Positions 17,264 through 26,851 of a stretch of DNA of 64,000 nt are shown in pieces. The DNA comes from RECM01 sp047921215 (lineage in GTDB: Bacteria > Bacteroidota > Rhodothermia > Balneolales > Cyclonatronaceae). Position 1 is the first letter of the stretch. Every line of letters begins with the position of its first letter. The stretch is taken from positions 27,112 to 91,111 of the forward strand of contig JBLRWO010000014.1 of the NCBI GenBank assembly GCA_047921215.1. The letters run 5' to 3'. The translations under genes and the position numbers were made by a program. Under the pieces are notes generated by a model. It was not told where the DNA came from, ran no database searches, and saw only the letters and a list, made by a program, of their open reading frames with translations.

Positions 17264-17460
17264 CTCAATGGTGAAACTGTTCCCACATAGTCCATTTAAA
17301 CGACCCGTTAATCAGATTTCAAGATTAACGCAGATTCCGGCACGCCCCTGTGGGAGTCAAGCCCATCATCGCAATTCATTAACCCCATAAATCCACGATT
17401 TTCGTGCCAAAACTCTTCCGCTCCAACCGTAAGCAATCTCCTGGCTAGCCGTTATCAGGT

Positions 17461-18651
17461 TCAGGACGGCATCGGCTGAGTTACCGCTTTACGGGCTGTT
17501 CGTAAAAGATAAACGATCATGACCCCGAACAGTATCGCATAGATCGTTGAGAACTGAAAAAGTGCGGTTAATGAGTACATCTCACTAAAGAACCCGATAA
17601 CATTGGCGCTGAAGCCGAATCCAAGCTGAAGAGCAGCCACCATAAACCCGGAAACCACCGCTGAATGCTGCGGAAATTCATCTGTTGAGGCGCTTATCGA
17701 TTGCGGGAACAGAAACGAGATTGCCAGGCCGCCGATCGCCATCGCAGCAAGATAAAGTATTTCAGTATCCGCCAGCGGTGTAAAAAAGAAAACAGCAGCC
17801 AATACAAACGGAGTGCTCATGAACAACAGGCGGGTTGTATACCGGAGTGCAAACAGCGCAAAAAGAACTCGTCCGAACGCAACAAATCCCCAAAAGAGCG
17901 AAAGGCCAAGAGATGCTTTAACCACAGAAAGTCCGCCCTCCTGCTCCAGGAAAACGCCTCCCCAGCTGCCGAACGTGGCTTCGCATGCACCATAGAAAAA
18001 TACGGCAACCACATACATCCAGAGACGGGCGGGCACTTTAAAAGGTTTCGCTTTCTCCTCTTTCGTCTGAAGCGTTTCTTTTAACTCCATCGGCAAAAGG
18101 ATGGTAAATATGAATAGCAATAAGAGGACAGCCGCAGCAAAAAACGGAGCTCCCCACCAGAGTGAATAAGAAGCGAAAAAACTGATTAACAGCGGAGAGG
18201 TAGCCGTACCAATTCCCAGGAAAAAATGAAGGCCTGTGACGGCCGATGACTCTTTTCCCACAAAAAGCTGGTAAGCAAACGGGTTTAGTGCGGTGATTGA
18301 AAATCCGAATCCCGCTCCGAGAAAAGCGGTCGATAAGAGGATTATTACGTATGCTGTCGTTTGGTTTTCTATGAGCCAATTGCTTGTACCTAACAGCATC
18401 ATCGATAGTAACAACGCCGCCAGTCCGGTAAGCAGCACATTTTTCATGCCGATTTTATCGGCAAGTTTAGGGGCCAGCAGAGATGAAAGAATGGCTGTTA
18501 TAATCTGGGGTGTAAAAATACTGCCGAACTGACCTCCCGTAAATCCATGAAAAGCCGGATCGGTTAATATGCTACCCGCCCCCGGGAACATGATCAGCGC
18601 CACACCCGCCATAAATCCACTTGTATAGATGGCTATTACTTTTTTTACCAT
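17461..18651 (-). CDS. MFS transporter (fucose permease/FucP-like group)
   Basis: 396 residues with about 12 hydrophobic segments and a short basic central loop (KETLQTKEEKAKPFKV) between two six-helix halves. The N-terminal half has GQFGSIFTPQIITAILSSLLAPKLADKIGMKN, the MFS A-type loop. Last gene of a six-gene minus-strand operon, 31 bp after the glucosidase gene at 18683. The context suggests uptake of the sugar or glucoside that the operon degrades; direction and substrate are inferred. Confidence 0.82.
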   Translation of the reverse strand: MVKKVIAIYTSGFMAGVALIMFPGAGSILTDPAFHGFTGGQFGSIFTPQIITAILSSLLAPKLADKIGMKNVLLTGLAALLLSMMLLGTSNWLIENQTTAYVIILLSTAFLGAGFGFSITALNPFAYQLFVGKESSAVTGLHFFLGIGTATSPLLISFFASYSLWWGAPFFAAAVLLLLFIFTILLPMELKETLQTKEEKAKPFKVPARLWMYVVAVFFYGACEATFGSWGGVFLEQEGGLSVVKASLGLSLFWGFVAFGRVLFALFALRYTTRLLFMSTPFVLAAVFFFTPLADTEILYLAAMAIGGLAISFLFPQSISASTDEFPQHSAVVSGFMVAALQLGFGFSANVIGFFSEMYSLTALFQFSTIYAILFGVMIVYLLRTARKAVTQPMPS

Positions 18652-18682
18652 CGATTAATCCCGGTGTAATTCATCCCTTTTT

Positions 18683-20632
18683 CTATGTAGCATTACCTGA
18701 GGCTAGGTTAACAATCTTCAGCAGAGCTCCGATCGACCACGCCTGCTGAATGGTTCCGCGCCCTTCGCCGGGCTCTTCACCGTCAAATATCTCCGAAACC
18801 CCGTGAATACAACCCTCTTCGTAAAAGTGTTTTTTAAGCGTTTCAATCTCTGTTGCAACAAGCGCCCTGTTTTTGGCATTGTCGCCGTGGATACGAAGCC
18901 ATGCTGTAAAATAATCCGCAAGCAAAAAGGGCCACACCGTTCCCTGGTGATAGGCATGATCGCGCTCCCATGCATCACCTTTGTAGATGGGTTTAAAATC
19001 GGGATGATTTTTGTTTAGCGTCCGCAATCCCAACGGTGTGTACAACTCGTCCGTAATCACTTTCAGAACCCCTTTTTCCTGTTGCTTATTCAGAAGCCTG
19101 AACGGAAGGCTGAGAACATATACCTGGTTCGGCCGGATAGTATCATCCGTCATCTCTCCGGGTATCACCACATCGTTCAGGTAACCATCCGAATTAAGGA
19201 ACCAGGTACTGAAATTTTTCTTCAGTTTTTTCGCCGATTCATGAACTGTTTTATTGAGATCTGTTTTTCGGCCCGTAATTTTTTCAAACTCAACATAAAT
19301 ATTCAATGCGTTATACCAAAGAGCCTGAATCTCAACCGGACATCCGTGCCGCGGTGTTACCACCTTATCACCCACGCGTGCATCCATCCATGTGAGCTGT
19401 GAAATACCTTCCCCTCCAAAGATAAATCCCTCGCCTGTCTGATGGATATTGTACCGGGTTCCGTTTATATGATGGGTGATGATGCCGGAAAGATCATCCA
19501 TGGTATCTTTAATAAACTTTTTATCGCCAAACTGCTGATAGTACCGGTACAAAACCACAAACAGCCATAGGGTAGCATCAATCGTATTGTACTCCGGCTC
19601 ATCGGTTTCTGAATCAGGAAACCGGTTTGGCAGCATTCCCCGGTCCAGGTACTTCAGAAAGGTTTGAATGATGGATTTACTGATTTCCTGCTTACCGGTT
19701 TCGATGCAAAGCGGAATCATTGCGATCATGGTATCCCGGCCCCAGTCTGTAAACCAGTGGTAGCCGGCGAGTAATGAATGACTTGCGGTCGATTCCCGGC
19801 TGACAATAAACTGGTTGGCGGCTACAAGAAGGTCGTTAACAAACGGATCATCAGATTTGCGCAACTGTTTCAGGCGCTGTTCTTCATTTTTTTGCCACTG
19901 ACCAAAATTTTGATCTTTCGCCGTATCGCGAAGTGATAGAGAGAGGTAGGTGGTTTTGTGAGCCTTCAGACATATGCGGATGGTACCGATAGAGAACATG
20001 TCTTCCGTGGCATCCAGCCCACGATGTGCCTCTTTTTCGTAGTATACCCCGAAAAACCAGTTTGGCGCCGGTTCAAACTCCCCTTCATGCGTAATATAAA
20101 ACGGAAGTGACCCATATACAGGATGGATTTTGATATACTCCTTTTCGAATTCAAGATAAAAATCAGTATTTGGATTCTGATGCAGCAATCCGTGGTAGTC
20201 GCGGTAGTTTAATAGCGGATTCAATTCAAGCAGAATATCCTCCTTTCCTTCATTTTTATAGCCGACTACGGTCGTGTTTCTCCCATATACCATAAATACA
20301 GTCTTCGAGAGTTTAAAGAGTTCATTTCCCCAGGTTGTTTTTGGAAACGGGTTTCTATCGAAGGATAAAAAATACCGGTAGCCGGCCGGATGAGTGACAT
20401 CGCCGTAGTGATTTGTTCCCAGCTCAACGCTCTGATTCCCAATATGTACCGTCTCATCCAGTTTCGAGACTAATATTTTGCGGTTTGTCGGCGGATTAAA
20501 GGAGGCTACAAACAGGCCGTGATAACGCCGGGTGTTACAACCGTGTATTGTGGATGATGCGTAGCTGCCGAGCCCATTGGTCACGACCCACTCTTTTGAT
20601 GCCAGTGATTCCTGCAATTCTGATCTCTGCAT
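18683..20632 (-). CDS. Amylo-alpha-1,6-glucosidase/glycogen debranching-type enzyme (GH133-like)
   Basis: 649 residues. The N-terminal beta domain starts KEWVVTNGLGSYASSTIHGCNTRRYHGLFVAS, the GDE_N signature. The C-terminal (alpha/alpha)6 catalytic domain contains GYHWFTDWGRDTMIAMI, the PNRFPD turn, EPEYNTIDATLWLFVVLYRYYQQ and AYHQGTVWPFLLADY. No signal peptide, so cytoplasmic. The family releases glucose from alpha-1,6 branch points. Beside a GH63-like enzyme, and with no glycogen synthase or phosphorylase nearby, it may instead act on a small glucoside. It starts 9 bp after the GH63-like gene. Confidence 0.85.
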   Translation of the reverse strand: MQRSELQESLASKEWVVTNGLGSYASSTIHGCNTRRYHGLFVASFNPPTNRKILVSKLDETVHIGNQSVELGTNHYGDVTHPAGYRYFLSFDRNPFPKTTWGNELFKLSKTVFMVYGRNTTVVGYKNEGKEDILLELNPLLNYRDYHGLLHQNPNTDFYLEFEKEYIKIHPVYGSLPFYITHEGEFEPAPNWFFGVYYEKEAHRGLDATEDMFSIGTIRICLKAHKTTYLSLSLRDTAKDQNFGQWQKNEEQRLKQLRKSDDPFVNDLLVAANQFIVSRESTASHSLLAGYHWFTDWGRDTMIAMIPLCIETGKQEISKSIIQTFLKYLDRGMLPNRFPDSETDEPEYNTIDATLWLFVVLYRYYQQFGDKKFIKDTMDDLSGIITHHINGTRYNIHQTGEGFIFGGEGISQLTWMDARVGDKVVTPRHGCPVEIQALWYNALNIYVEFEKITGRKTDLNKTVHESAKKLKKNFSTWFLNSDGYLNDVVIPGEMTDDTIRPNQVYVLSLPFRLLNKQQEKGVLKVITDELYTPLGLRTLNKNHPDFKPIYKGDAWERDHAYHQGTVWPFLLADYFTAWLRIHGDNAKNRALVATEIETLKKHFYEEGCIHGVSEIFDGEEPGEGRGTIQQAWSIGALLKIVNLASGNAT

Positions 20633-20641
20633 AGTGAACTC

Positions 20642-23293
20642 CTATTTTGCAGGGTGATTGTGAATGCAGTCTATCAATTCAGCAACAACGCCGGTCCAGC
20701 CGGTTTGGTGAGAAGCCCCAACGCCGCGCCCGTTATCCCCGTGGAAATACTCGTAAAAGAGGATTAAATCACTGAAATCAGGGTTTTTTTGATAGATATC
20801 ATGAAGAGCGTGCACGGGTCTGGAGGAGTCTTCCTGCTTTTCGAACATGGAAATCAGATTGGCCGATATATCATCCGCAATCAAACCTAGGTTTTTCAGT
20901 TTATCATTTTGATATGGGCATTGTACCAGGCACTCGTCGCCATAAAACCGGTGCAGCTCCTTCAGAGACTGTATCAGCAGATAGTTCATGGGAGTCCAGA
21001 TTGGGCCCCGCCAGTTTGAGTTTCCTCCAAACAGGCCGGTTCTGGATTCGGCCGGTTCATATTTCAGATCAAAATCCTGCCCCTGGATATTGACGATATA
21101 TGGCTCCTCATGTACCTTTGAAAGTGATCGTATCCCGTAAGGAGAGAAAAATTCATCTACACTCAGCAGAGGTTTGAGCACCATCGGCAGCCGTTCAAGC
21201 GGAACCAGCGATAGCAGCAGGTCGCCTTTATCATCGTATGAGTCGATAACAAGATGATGGTGATTGTCTTGCCTGTATTTTCTGAACCATTTTAACCTCC
21301 GGGTAAAATCGGGAAGTTTTTCAAGGTATTCGTTTTTCACTACAAGCGTTGCAAAAAGAGTGGTTAGGCCAACGAGCGAGCGTACTTTCAGGGGAATTCG
21401 CTGCCCGTCCGGCATCACAAGAACATCGTAGAAAAACCCGTCATCATGACCCACACAACCGTCGTCTTCCAGTCCCAGGCAGTTAATCGCTTCCGAGATA
21501 TAGACAAAATGTTCGAGAAATTTCGTCGCTACATCCTCGAATCCTGCCGGGTCATCCTGTGCAATTTCAAGAGCCATCTCGAGCATATTCAGGCAATACA
21601 TCGCCATCCAGCTTGTACCGTCTGCCTGTTCCAGATGGCCGCCACCCGGAATTTGAGCACTCCGGTCAAACACCCCGATATTGTCAAGGCCTAAAAATCC
21701 GCCCTCAAACACATTATTGTCATTTTTATCTTTCCGGTTTACCCACCAGGTAAAGTTGATCAGCAGTTTCTGGAACACTTTTTTTAAAAAATCAGTATCT
21801 CCCTTTCCCGTTTTTTCTTTTTCCATTTTATAAATCTGCATGCAGGACCAGGCATGCACCGGGGGATTTACATCCCCAAACGCCCATTCATACGCCGGAA
21901 TCTGGCCGTTGGGTTTCATATACCACTCCCTCAAAAAAAGAATAAGCTGATCTTTGGCAAACTGAGTATCGACCATGGCGAGCGGCACACAGTGAAAAGC
22001 AAGATCCCAGGCCGCATACCAGGGATATTCCCATTTGTCGGGCATGGAGATGATATCCCGGTTATTGAGCGTTCTCCAATCCGAATTTCTGCCGTGTTTT
22101 CGTCTTTCCGGTGGCGGAATCTGGCCTTTGTCTCCATCCAGCCATTGGGGGATATCGATGTAATAGAACTGCTTTGTCCATAGCATACCGGCAAAAGCCT
22201 GCCTTTGAATATTTTTGTGATCACTATTACCGCCCGTTTTAAACTGCGAGTAAAATTCATCCGCCTCTTTTTCTCTCTCTTCAAATACGCGATCAAATGA
22301 TGTTTTAAGAGGGTTTTTGCTGTGTCTTTTTTTCGAAAGCCGCAGGCGGATCTCTTTCTCCTCTTTCCCTTTTAACGCAATCTTGTAAAGGGGTGAAAAT
22401 TTGGTGCCGGAATCAATTGTATCAAAAGCAGTGTAATCGCCACTCACAACGGCATCGTTGATGCTGTCTTTCACCCTCTCTGTCGGGTTCGGCTGATTGG
22501 AAAGCCGCATAACATTGGTTTCATTTTCGGCAAAGAGAAGTTTATCGGCGCCATCACAGTAAAAGTGGTACTCTTTCAACTTCGGATGAGTTGCTTTTAT
22601 CTCTGCATACGAAGATTCCTTTTTCGACAGGTTTAAAGATGGGCGTTTGTCTATCAGGCCGAAACTCCAGAGATTGGTAAACCAGAGTGTGGGCAGCATC
22701 GTAATTTCGGCAGAATCTTCCGCTCGGTTTATTATCCTGATTTTAATCAGTATATCATCTATATCGGCCTTGGCATATTCGGTAAGTACGTCGAAGTATT
22801 CGTTGTTATCGAAAATTCCGGTATCCAGGATCTCATATTCGTTCTCATCGATCGTTCTTTCCCGGTTCACACGAACAAGCTCGTTATAGGGAAATGCATT
22901 CTGAGGATATTTGTAAAGGTGTTTCATATACGAATGAGTGGGCGTGCTGTCGAGATAGTAGTACAGCTCCTTCACATCTTCGCCGTGATTTCCCTGCGGG
23001 CCGGTTAAGCCAAACAGCCTCTCTTTGATAATCGGATCCTTGCCATTCCACATGGCCACGCTAAAATTGAGATTGCAGTCATCGTCCGTAATTCCGGCTA
23101 TCCCGTCTTCACCCCATCGGTAGACGCGGCTCCGGGCATGATCGTGCGGAAAATAATCCCACGCCTCACCGTGTTCACTGTAATCTTCACGCACCGTTCC
23201 CCACTGGCGTTCACTCAGATACGGGCCCCATCGAAGCCAGTTTGCGGTCTTACTGTAATTGGCGTCAATCCTTTTTTTTTCTTCTGTTGCCAT
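20642..23293 (-). CDS. Large glucosidase with MGH1-like/GH63 domain
   Basis: 883 residues, cytoplasmic by appearance. Seen: the N-terminal block WLRWGPYLSERQWGTVREDYSEHGEAWDYFPHDHARSRVYRWGEDG, then NFSVAMWNGKDPIIKERLFGLTGPQGNHGEDVKE, and in the (alpha/alpha)6 part DKWEYPWYAAWDLAFHCV, PAYEWAFGDVNPPVHAW, FLGLDNIGVFDRS, the ADGTSWMAMYCLNMLE acid-containing loop and GNSNWRGPIWTPMNYL. This is the GH63/mannosylglycerate-hydrolase-like group, whose members cleave glucosides and hexosyl-glycerates. The exact substrate is open; a compatible solute such as glucosylglycerate is one possibility. It is the central gene of the operon. Confidence 0.82.
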   Translation of the reverse strand: MATEEKKRIDANYSKTANWLRWGPYLSERQWGTVREDYSEHGEAWDYFPHDHARSRVYRWGEDGIAGITDDDCNLNFSVAMWNGKDPIIKERLFGLTGPQGNHGEDVKELYYYLDSTPTHSYMKHLYKYPQNAFPYNELVRVNRERTIDENEYEILDTGIFDNNEYFDVLTEYAKADIDDILIKIRIINRAEDSAEITMLPTLWFTNLWSFGLIDKRPSLNLSKKESSYAEIKATHPKLKEYHFYCDGADKLLFAENETNVMRLSNQPNPTERVKDSINDAVVSGDYTAFDTIDSGTKFSPLYKIALKGKEEKEIRLRLSKKRHSKNPLKTSFDRVFEEREKEADEFYSQFKTGGNSDHKNIQRQAFAGMLWTKQFYYIDIPQWLDGDKGQIPPPERRKHGRNSDWRTLNNRDIISMPDKWEYPWYAAWDLAFHCVPLAMVDTQFAKDQLILFLREWYMKPNGQIPAYEWAFGDVNPPVHAWSCMQIYKMEKEKTGKGDTDFLKKVFQKLLINFTWWVNRKDKNDNNVFEGGFLGLDNIGVFDRSAQIPGGGHLEQADGTSWMAMYCLNMLEMALEIAQDDPAGFEDVATKFLEHFVYISEAINCLGLEDDGCVGHDDGFFYDVLVMPDGQRIPLKVRSLVGLTTLFATLVVKNEYLEKLPDFTRRLKWFRKYRQDNHHHLVIDSYDDKGDLLLSLVPLERLPMVLKPLLSVDEFFSPYGIRSLSKVHEEPYIVNIQGQDFDLKYEPAESRTGLFGGNSNWRGPIWTPMNYLLIQSLKELHRFYGDECLVQCPYQNDKLKNLGLIADDISANLISMFEKQEDSSRPVHALHDIYQKNPDFSDLILFYEYFHGDNGRGVGASHQTGWTGVVAELIDCIHNHPAK

Positions 23294-23311
23294 GATTCTT
23301 TCTTTGAAAAT

Positions 23312-24133
23312 TTAACCGTTTTCAGTGAATCCGGGATAGCAGGTCATGCCACCATCGATGAAGATGGTTGTGCCGTTGATGTAATCCGACTCATCCGATG
23401 CCAGCCAGACGGCTGCCGATCCGATATCAGACGGTTCGCCAATGCGGTTGTAGGGGATCAGCTTATTTAGCTTTTCAAGGGCTTCCGGCGTCTCCCACGC
23501 CTCCCGGTTGATGGGCGTTTTAACGGCTCCGGGCGCAATGCTGTTAGCCCGAACCTTCATGGGGCCATACTCCTGCGTTATCGTCTGCATCAGCATAACA
23601 ATGGCCCCTTTTGAGGCGGCATAGTTGGCATGGCCCGCCCACGGTATCTTTTCGTGAACCGAACTGATGGTGATGATTTTGCCGAGCGCAGCCGATATTT
23701 CGGGACGCATTCCCCTTCGCAGAAATTCGCGAATCCCTTCCCTCGCACAGAGAAACTGTCCGGTCAGATTCACATCAATCACTTTTTGCCACGCATCCAA
23801 CGGCATCTCGTGCAGCGGGTAGTCGCTCTGGATTCCGGCATTCGGAACCACAATATCCACGGTTCCGAAGTGATCAACGGCTTTTTTAAACATCGCTTTC
23901 ACGTCATCTTCTTTCGTTACATCACACTTGAACGGGATCGCCTGCCCGCATAAATCATCATCACAAATATCGTGTGCAACCTCTTCTGCTGCTTCCGGGT
24001 CTGTGATATAGTTGATGATGACGTTTGCCCCATCGCGCCCGATAGAGGTTGCAATGGATTTGCCGATACCGGAATTGGCCCCGGTAACAATGGCTGTTTG
24101 TCCTGTAAGTCGTTTATTCGGTTTTTGATACAT
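23312..24133 (-). CDS. Short-chain dehydrogenase/reductase (glucose 1-dehydrogenase-like)
   Basis: 273 residues, classical SDR. Cofactor motif TGANSGIG near residues 18-25, NAG motif in VVPNAGIQS, catalytic serine in ITISSVHEK and Y-x3-K in NYAASKGA, and the C-terminal GSAAVWLASDESDYINGTTIFIDGGM. The glycine-rich motif and close match to glucose dehydrogenases suggest sugar oxidation. It lies between a VOC protein and the GH63-like enzyme, 18 bp from the latter, so it may oxidise the glucose or polyol released by the glucosidases. Confidence 0.85.
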   Translation of the reverse strand: MYQKPNKRLTGQTAIVTGANSGIGKSIATSIGRDGANVIINYITDPEAAEEVAHDICDDDLCGQAIPFKCDVTKEDDVKAMFKKAVDHFGTVDIVVPNAGIQSDYPLHEMPLDAWQKVIDVNLTGQFLCAREGIREFLRRGMRPEISAALGKIITISSVHEKIPWAGHANYAASKGAIVMLMQTITQEYGPMKVRANSIAPGAVKTPINREAWETPEALEKLNKLIPYNRIGEPSDIGSAAVWLASDESDYINGTTIFIDGGMTCYPGFTENG

Positions 24134-24153
24134 AATGGAATGTTGTTTGTCGA

Positions 24154-25179
24154 TTAATTTTGTACAACCAGAACCGCATGCCCGTCAGCATCTCTGAGCA
24201 TAAACCCAAGCCTGTACGGAAGCGGAGATGATTCAAGATTTACAATTTGAGTGGAGATGATTTCGTACTTACCCAGGGCCGATTGGTACACGCGCTCAAG
24301 ATCATCCACAACAATGGTAGTGTGCCAGTGCCATAAATCGGAAGGATGGCTCGGTTCGGGATAGGGCCTGCCGTCCGGCGGAGTGATGTATTCCAGGAAC
24401 TCCACACCGATTCCGTTTTCTGCTCCCAGGCCGGTAATATCAAGCCTGGCCCCGAAAACCTGGTTCAGGTGTTCCTGTTCTGTGCCAAAATTTTCGCTCG
24501 ACCCCATCACGTCAAGCCCGAGAAGGCCCGCATAAAATTCTTTTTGATGATCTGTATTTGAAACAGCAATCGCGGTGTGATCTATACCGAGGTACAGCTC
24601 ATACGAACCTTCCTGCCAGCGTGGATTCCCTTTGTCTTCGGGAAACCAGATCAACTCCAGGTTGTGTCCGTCGGGATCGCGAAAATAGAACGCTTTAATT
24701 CCGGCTGCTGCAGGAATGGTTTCCGGCAGCGTCTGCGGGAATGTGGAGACATGCGTTACCTTCTGGTCTCTCAACCCGGCGTATGCCTCTTCCATATCAG
24801 ATACCACAATCGCAATGTGCTGAAACCAGAGGTCATTGCTTTTCGAATCGGGCGGAATGCTTCTGCCCTCTCTCCCCGCGAACTCCTGCAGGTAAATCTG
24901 TTCGCTGCCCAGTTCAAGTTTCACCAGGTTTACAGCTGTACTGTTCATCACGGAGCCAAAAAGTGCGGCAGCCGTTTTGCTATCAAGGGTAAATCGTTCA
25001 CTCTCCCGAAAAGGGAGAATCTCCGTATAAAAAGGCATCATTTCATCGATGCCAGAAACGGTAATGGTTACCGATTCAACATGCAGAGCCTGCTGCGAAA
25101 ATGCGGCGTTAAAGGTGCCGGCACTGATGAATAAAAGCAGTGATAGCCACAACATATATCGTTTCAGAGAAGCGGTCAT
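24154..25179 (-). CDS. Exported double-VOC (glyoxalase/dioxygenase fold) protein
   Basis: 341 residues with a signal peptide (cleavage near FSQQ, about residue 28) followed by two VOC modules. Module one (35-190) has VESVTITVSGIDEMMPFYTEIL and FQHIAIVVSDMEEAY...FRDPDGHNLELIWF. Module two has YLGIDHTAIAVSNTDHQKEFYAGLLGLD and WHWHTTIVVDDLERVY, ending RDADGHAVLVVQN. H/E metal ligands are at the expected ends. It would act in the periplasm. The start overlaps the GMC gene stop by 4 bp (25176-25179), so both are coupled. The reaction is unknown. Confidence 0.82.
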   Translation of the reverse strand: MTASLKRYMLWLSLLLFISAGTFNAAFSQQALHVESVTITVSGIDEMMPFYTEILPFRESERFTLDSKTAAALFGSVMNSTAVNLVKLELGSEQIYLQEFAGREGRSIPPDSKSNDLWFQHIAIVVSDMEEAYAGLRDQKVTHVSTFPQTLPETIPAAAGIKAFYFRDPDGHNLELIWFPEDKGNPRWQEGSYELYLGIDHTAIAVSNTDHQKEFYAGLLGLDVMGSSENFGTEQEHLNQVFGARLDITGLGAENGIGVEFLEYITPPDGRPYPEPSHPSDLWHWHTTIVVDDLERVYQSALGKYEIISTQIVNLESSPLPYRLGFMLRDADGHAVLVVQN

Positions 25180-26717
25180 AAGACCTCATTTGCAAGATGA
25201 TCACCAACCCGCAGCGACATGGCCATAATGGTAAGCCCGGGATTTACGGCCGAACTGGACGGAAAGAAACTTCCGTCAACCACATACAGATTGTTTACAT
25301 CATGAGCCCGGCACATCGTATTCAACGCGGATGTTTTCGGGTCTGTGCCAAAGCGGATGGTGCCGCACTGGTGAGCTGTACCGGCCAGCGGTATTTTCTT
25401 GCCGAGATAGAGGCTGTTGGGCAGCAGGCTGGGCTCGCATCCCGAGTTGCGCAGAATCCACTTCAGTTTTTTGATCAATCGCTTATGCCCTTCCAGGTTG
25501 TTCTCGGTATAACTGAGGCGAATCTGGCCCGTTTTGGTCAGGGTCACCCTGTTTTCAGGATCAGGCAAATCTTCGGATGTAAGCCAGAAGTCGAGGGCGT
25601 GGTCGGCAATAAACTCAAGCGGGAAATCAGGGGTAAACGAAGGCGCTTCCTCTCTGAACATGACAGCATCCGATTTTCCCAGCATCTGAATGTGGCCGAG
25701 CGGATAATCAAAATCATCCGAACCGAAATAGAAATCATTGATTGCAAACGTCTTGCCAAATTTTGTGGGATTCGGTTTTTTTGAAATCGCCAAGAGTGCA
25801 GAATTATTATGGGCCATGTAATGCCTGCCAACCACACCCGAGCTGTTTGCAAGCCCATCGGGATGCCTATCATTTACCGAGCGCAGTAAAAGTGCAGCGG
25901 AGTTTACGGCTCCGCAGGCAACCACCACTATGTTTGCGGTGTATTCCGTTTTTTCTCCATCCTTCTCTGCTATGACCTTCTCTACTACATTGCCGGCCGG
26001 ATTTGTGACCAACTTTTCTACAAACACGTTGGTTATAAGCGTGACATTCCCGGACTGCAAGGCAGGTTTGATGCCGATAACGTGAGAATCGGCCTTGGAT
26101 TCCGTCGGGTCGGGAAAGCCGTCAAACCGGTCTAAAACCAGTGGTCCCTGACTATTATTATCCTTAAGCTTAACACCAATAGGCAGTGGAAAAGGTTTAA
26201 GGCCAAGCCGGGCTACATCATTAAAAAGCTCCTGAATTCTCGGTTCGTGAGGAAGCGCTGAATGAGGATAGGGATGTTCTTCTTCCGGTTCCGTGGGGTC
26301 CGTTTGCCGTTCCCCGTGCACCTCGTACATTTTTTCGGCTTCCAGGTACCAGGGCTTAAAGTCCTGGTAAGACAATGGCCAGGCCGGTGAAACTCCGCCG
26401 TGATGTTTAACCTCTCCGAAATCTTCTTCCCGAAGACGAAGCAGAGCGGCGCCATACATTTTGGTATTACCGCCAACGCAATAGTGTATTCCGGGATGAA
26501 ATTCCTTGTCATCTTTATCAAGCCAGGTTTCCTTTGCCTTGTATCTTGATTTCAGAAACACTTTCTCCGTATCCCAGTTCTCTTTTTCCCTTGGAATGAA
26601 ATCCCCTCTCTCGAGAATCAGTATTTTTTTTCCGGTGAGAGCCAGTTTTCGTGCAAGTGTCCCTCCTCCCGCTCCGGTTCCAATGATGATCACATCATAT
26701 TCATTATTTTTAGTCAA
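25176..26717 (-). CDS. GMC-family FAD oxidoreductase
   Basis: 513 residues. FAD motif GTGAGGGTLARKLA near the N-terminus, the FAD-attachment-type block HYCVGGNTKMYGAALLR, and the C-terminal GMC_oxred_C domain with the active-site pair in AGTAHQCGTIRFG and VDGSFFPSSSAVNPGLTIMAMSLRVGDHLA. No Tat signal is visible. GMC enzymes oxidise sugars, polyols or alcohols. First gene of the six-gene operon (26717 down to 17461); a dyad and a TATAAT box lie upstream (26789-26851). Confidence 0.88.
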   Translation of the reverse strand: MTKNNEYDVIIIGTGAGGGTLARKLALTGKKILILERGDFIPREKENWDTEKVFLKSRYKAKETWLDKDDKEFHPGIHYCVGGNTKMYGAALLRLREEDFGEVKHHGGVSPAWPLSYQDFKPWYLEAEKMYEVHGERQTDPTEPEEEHPYPHSALPHEPRIQELFNDVARLGLKPFPLPIGVKLKDNNSQGPLVLDRFDGFPDPTESKADSHVIGIKPALQSGNVTLITNVFVEKLVTNPAGNVVEKVIAEKDGEKTEYTANIVVVACGAVNSAALLLRSVNDRHPDGLANSSGVVGRHYMAHNNSALLAISKKPNPTKFGKTFAINDFYFGSDDFDYPLGHIQMLGKSDAVMFREEAPSFTPDFPLEFIADHALDFWLTSEDLPDPENRVTLTKTGQIRLSYTENNLEGHKRLIKKLKWILRNSGCEPSLLPNSLYLGKKIPLAGTAHQCGTIRFGTDPKTSALNTMCRAHDVNNLYVVDGSFFPSSSAVNPGLTIMAMSLRVGDHLANEVL

Positions 26718-26788
26718 AGTTGGATGGTGTTTTGAAAATGTTTCTGGATGTAATTTGACAACGTATTCATTTCTTAATCATTAGACTA

Positions 26789-26851
26789 TTATAGCATATT
26801 ATTACAGACAATTTGCAAATTTACACGACTAATACAGTCACGTTTGTGTAA
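26789..26851 (-). promoter_or_regulatory. Candidate promoter and dyad operator of the sugar operon
   Basis: On the minus strand a TATAAT box lies at 26794-26789, about 72 bases before the GMC start. Upstream is an interrupted dyad (plus-strand reading): TTACAC-GACT-aatac-AGTC-acgttt-GTGTAA at 26821-26851. The arms are perfect for 6 and 4 bases but spaced unequally. This fits a repressor or activator site, but no regulator gene is adjacent. Confidence 0.4.
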
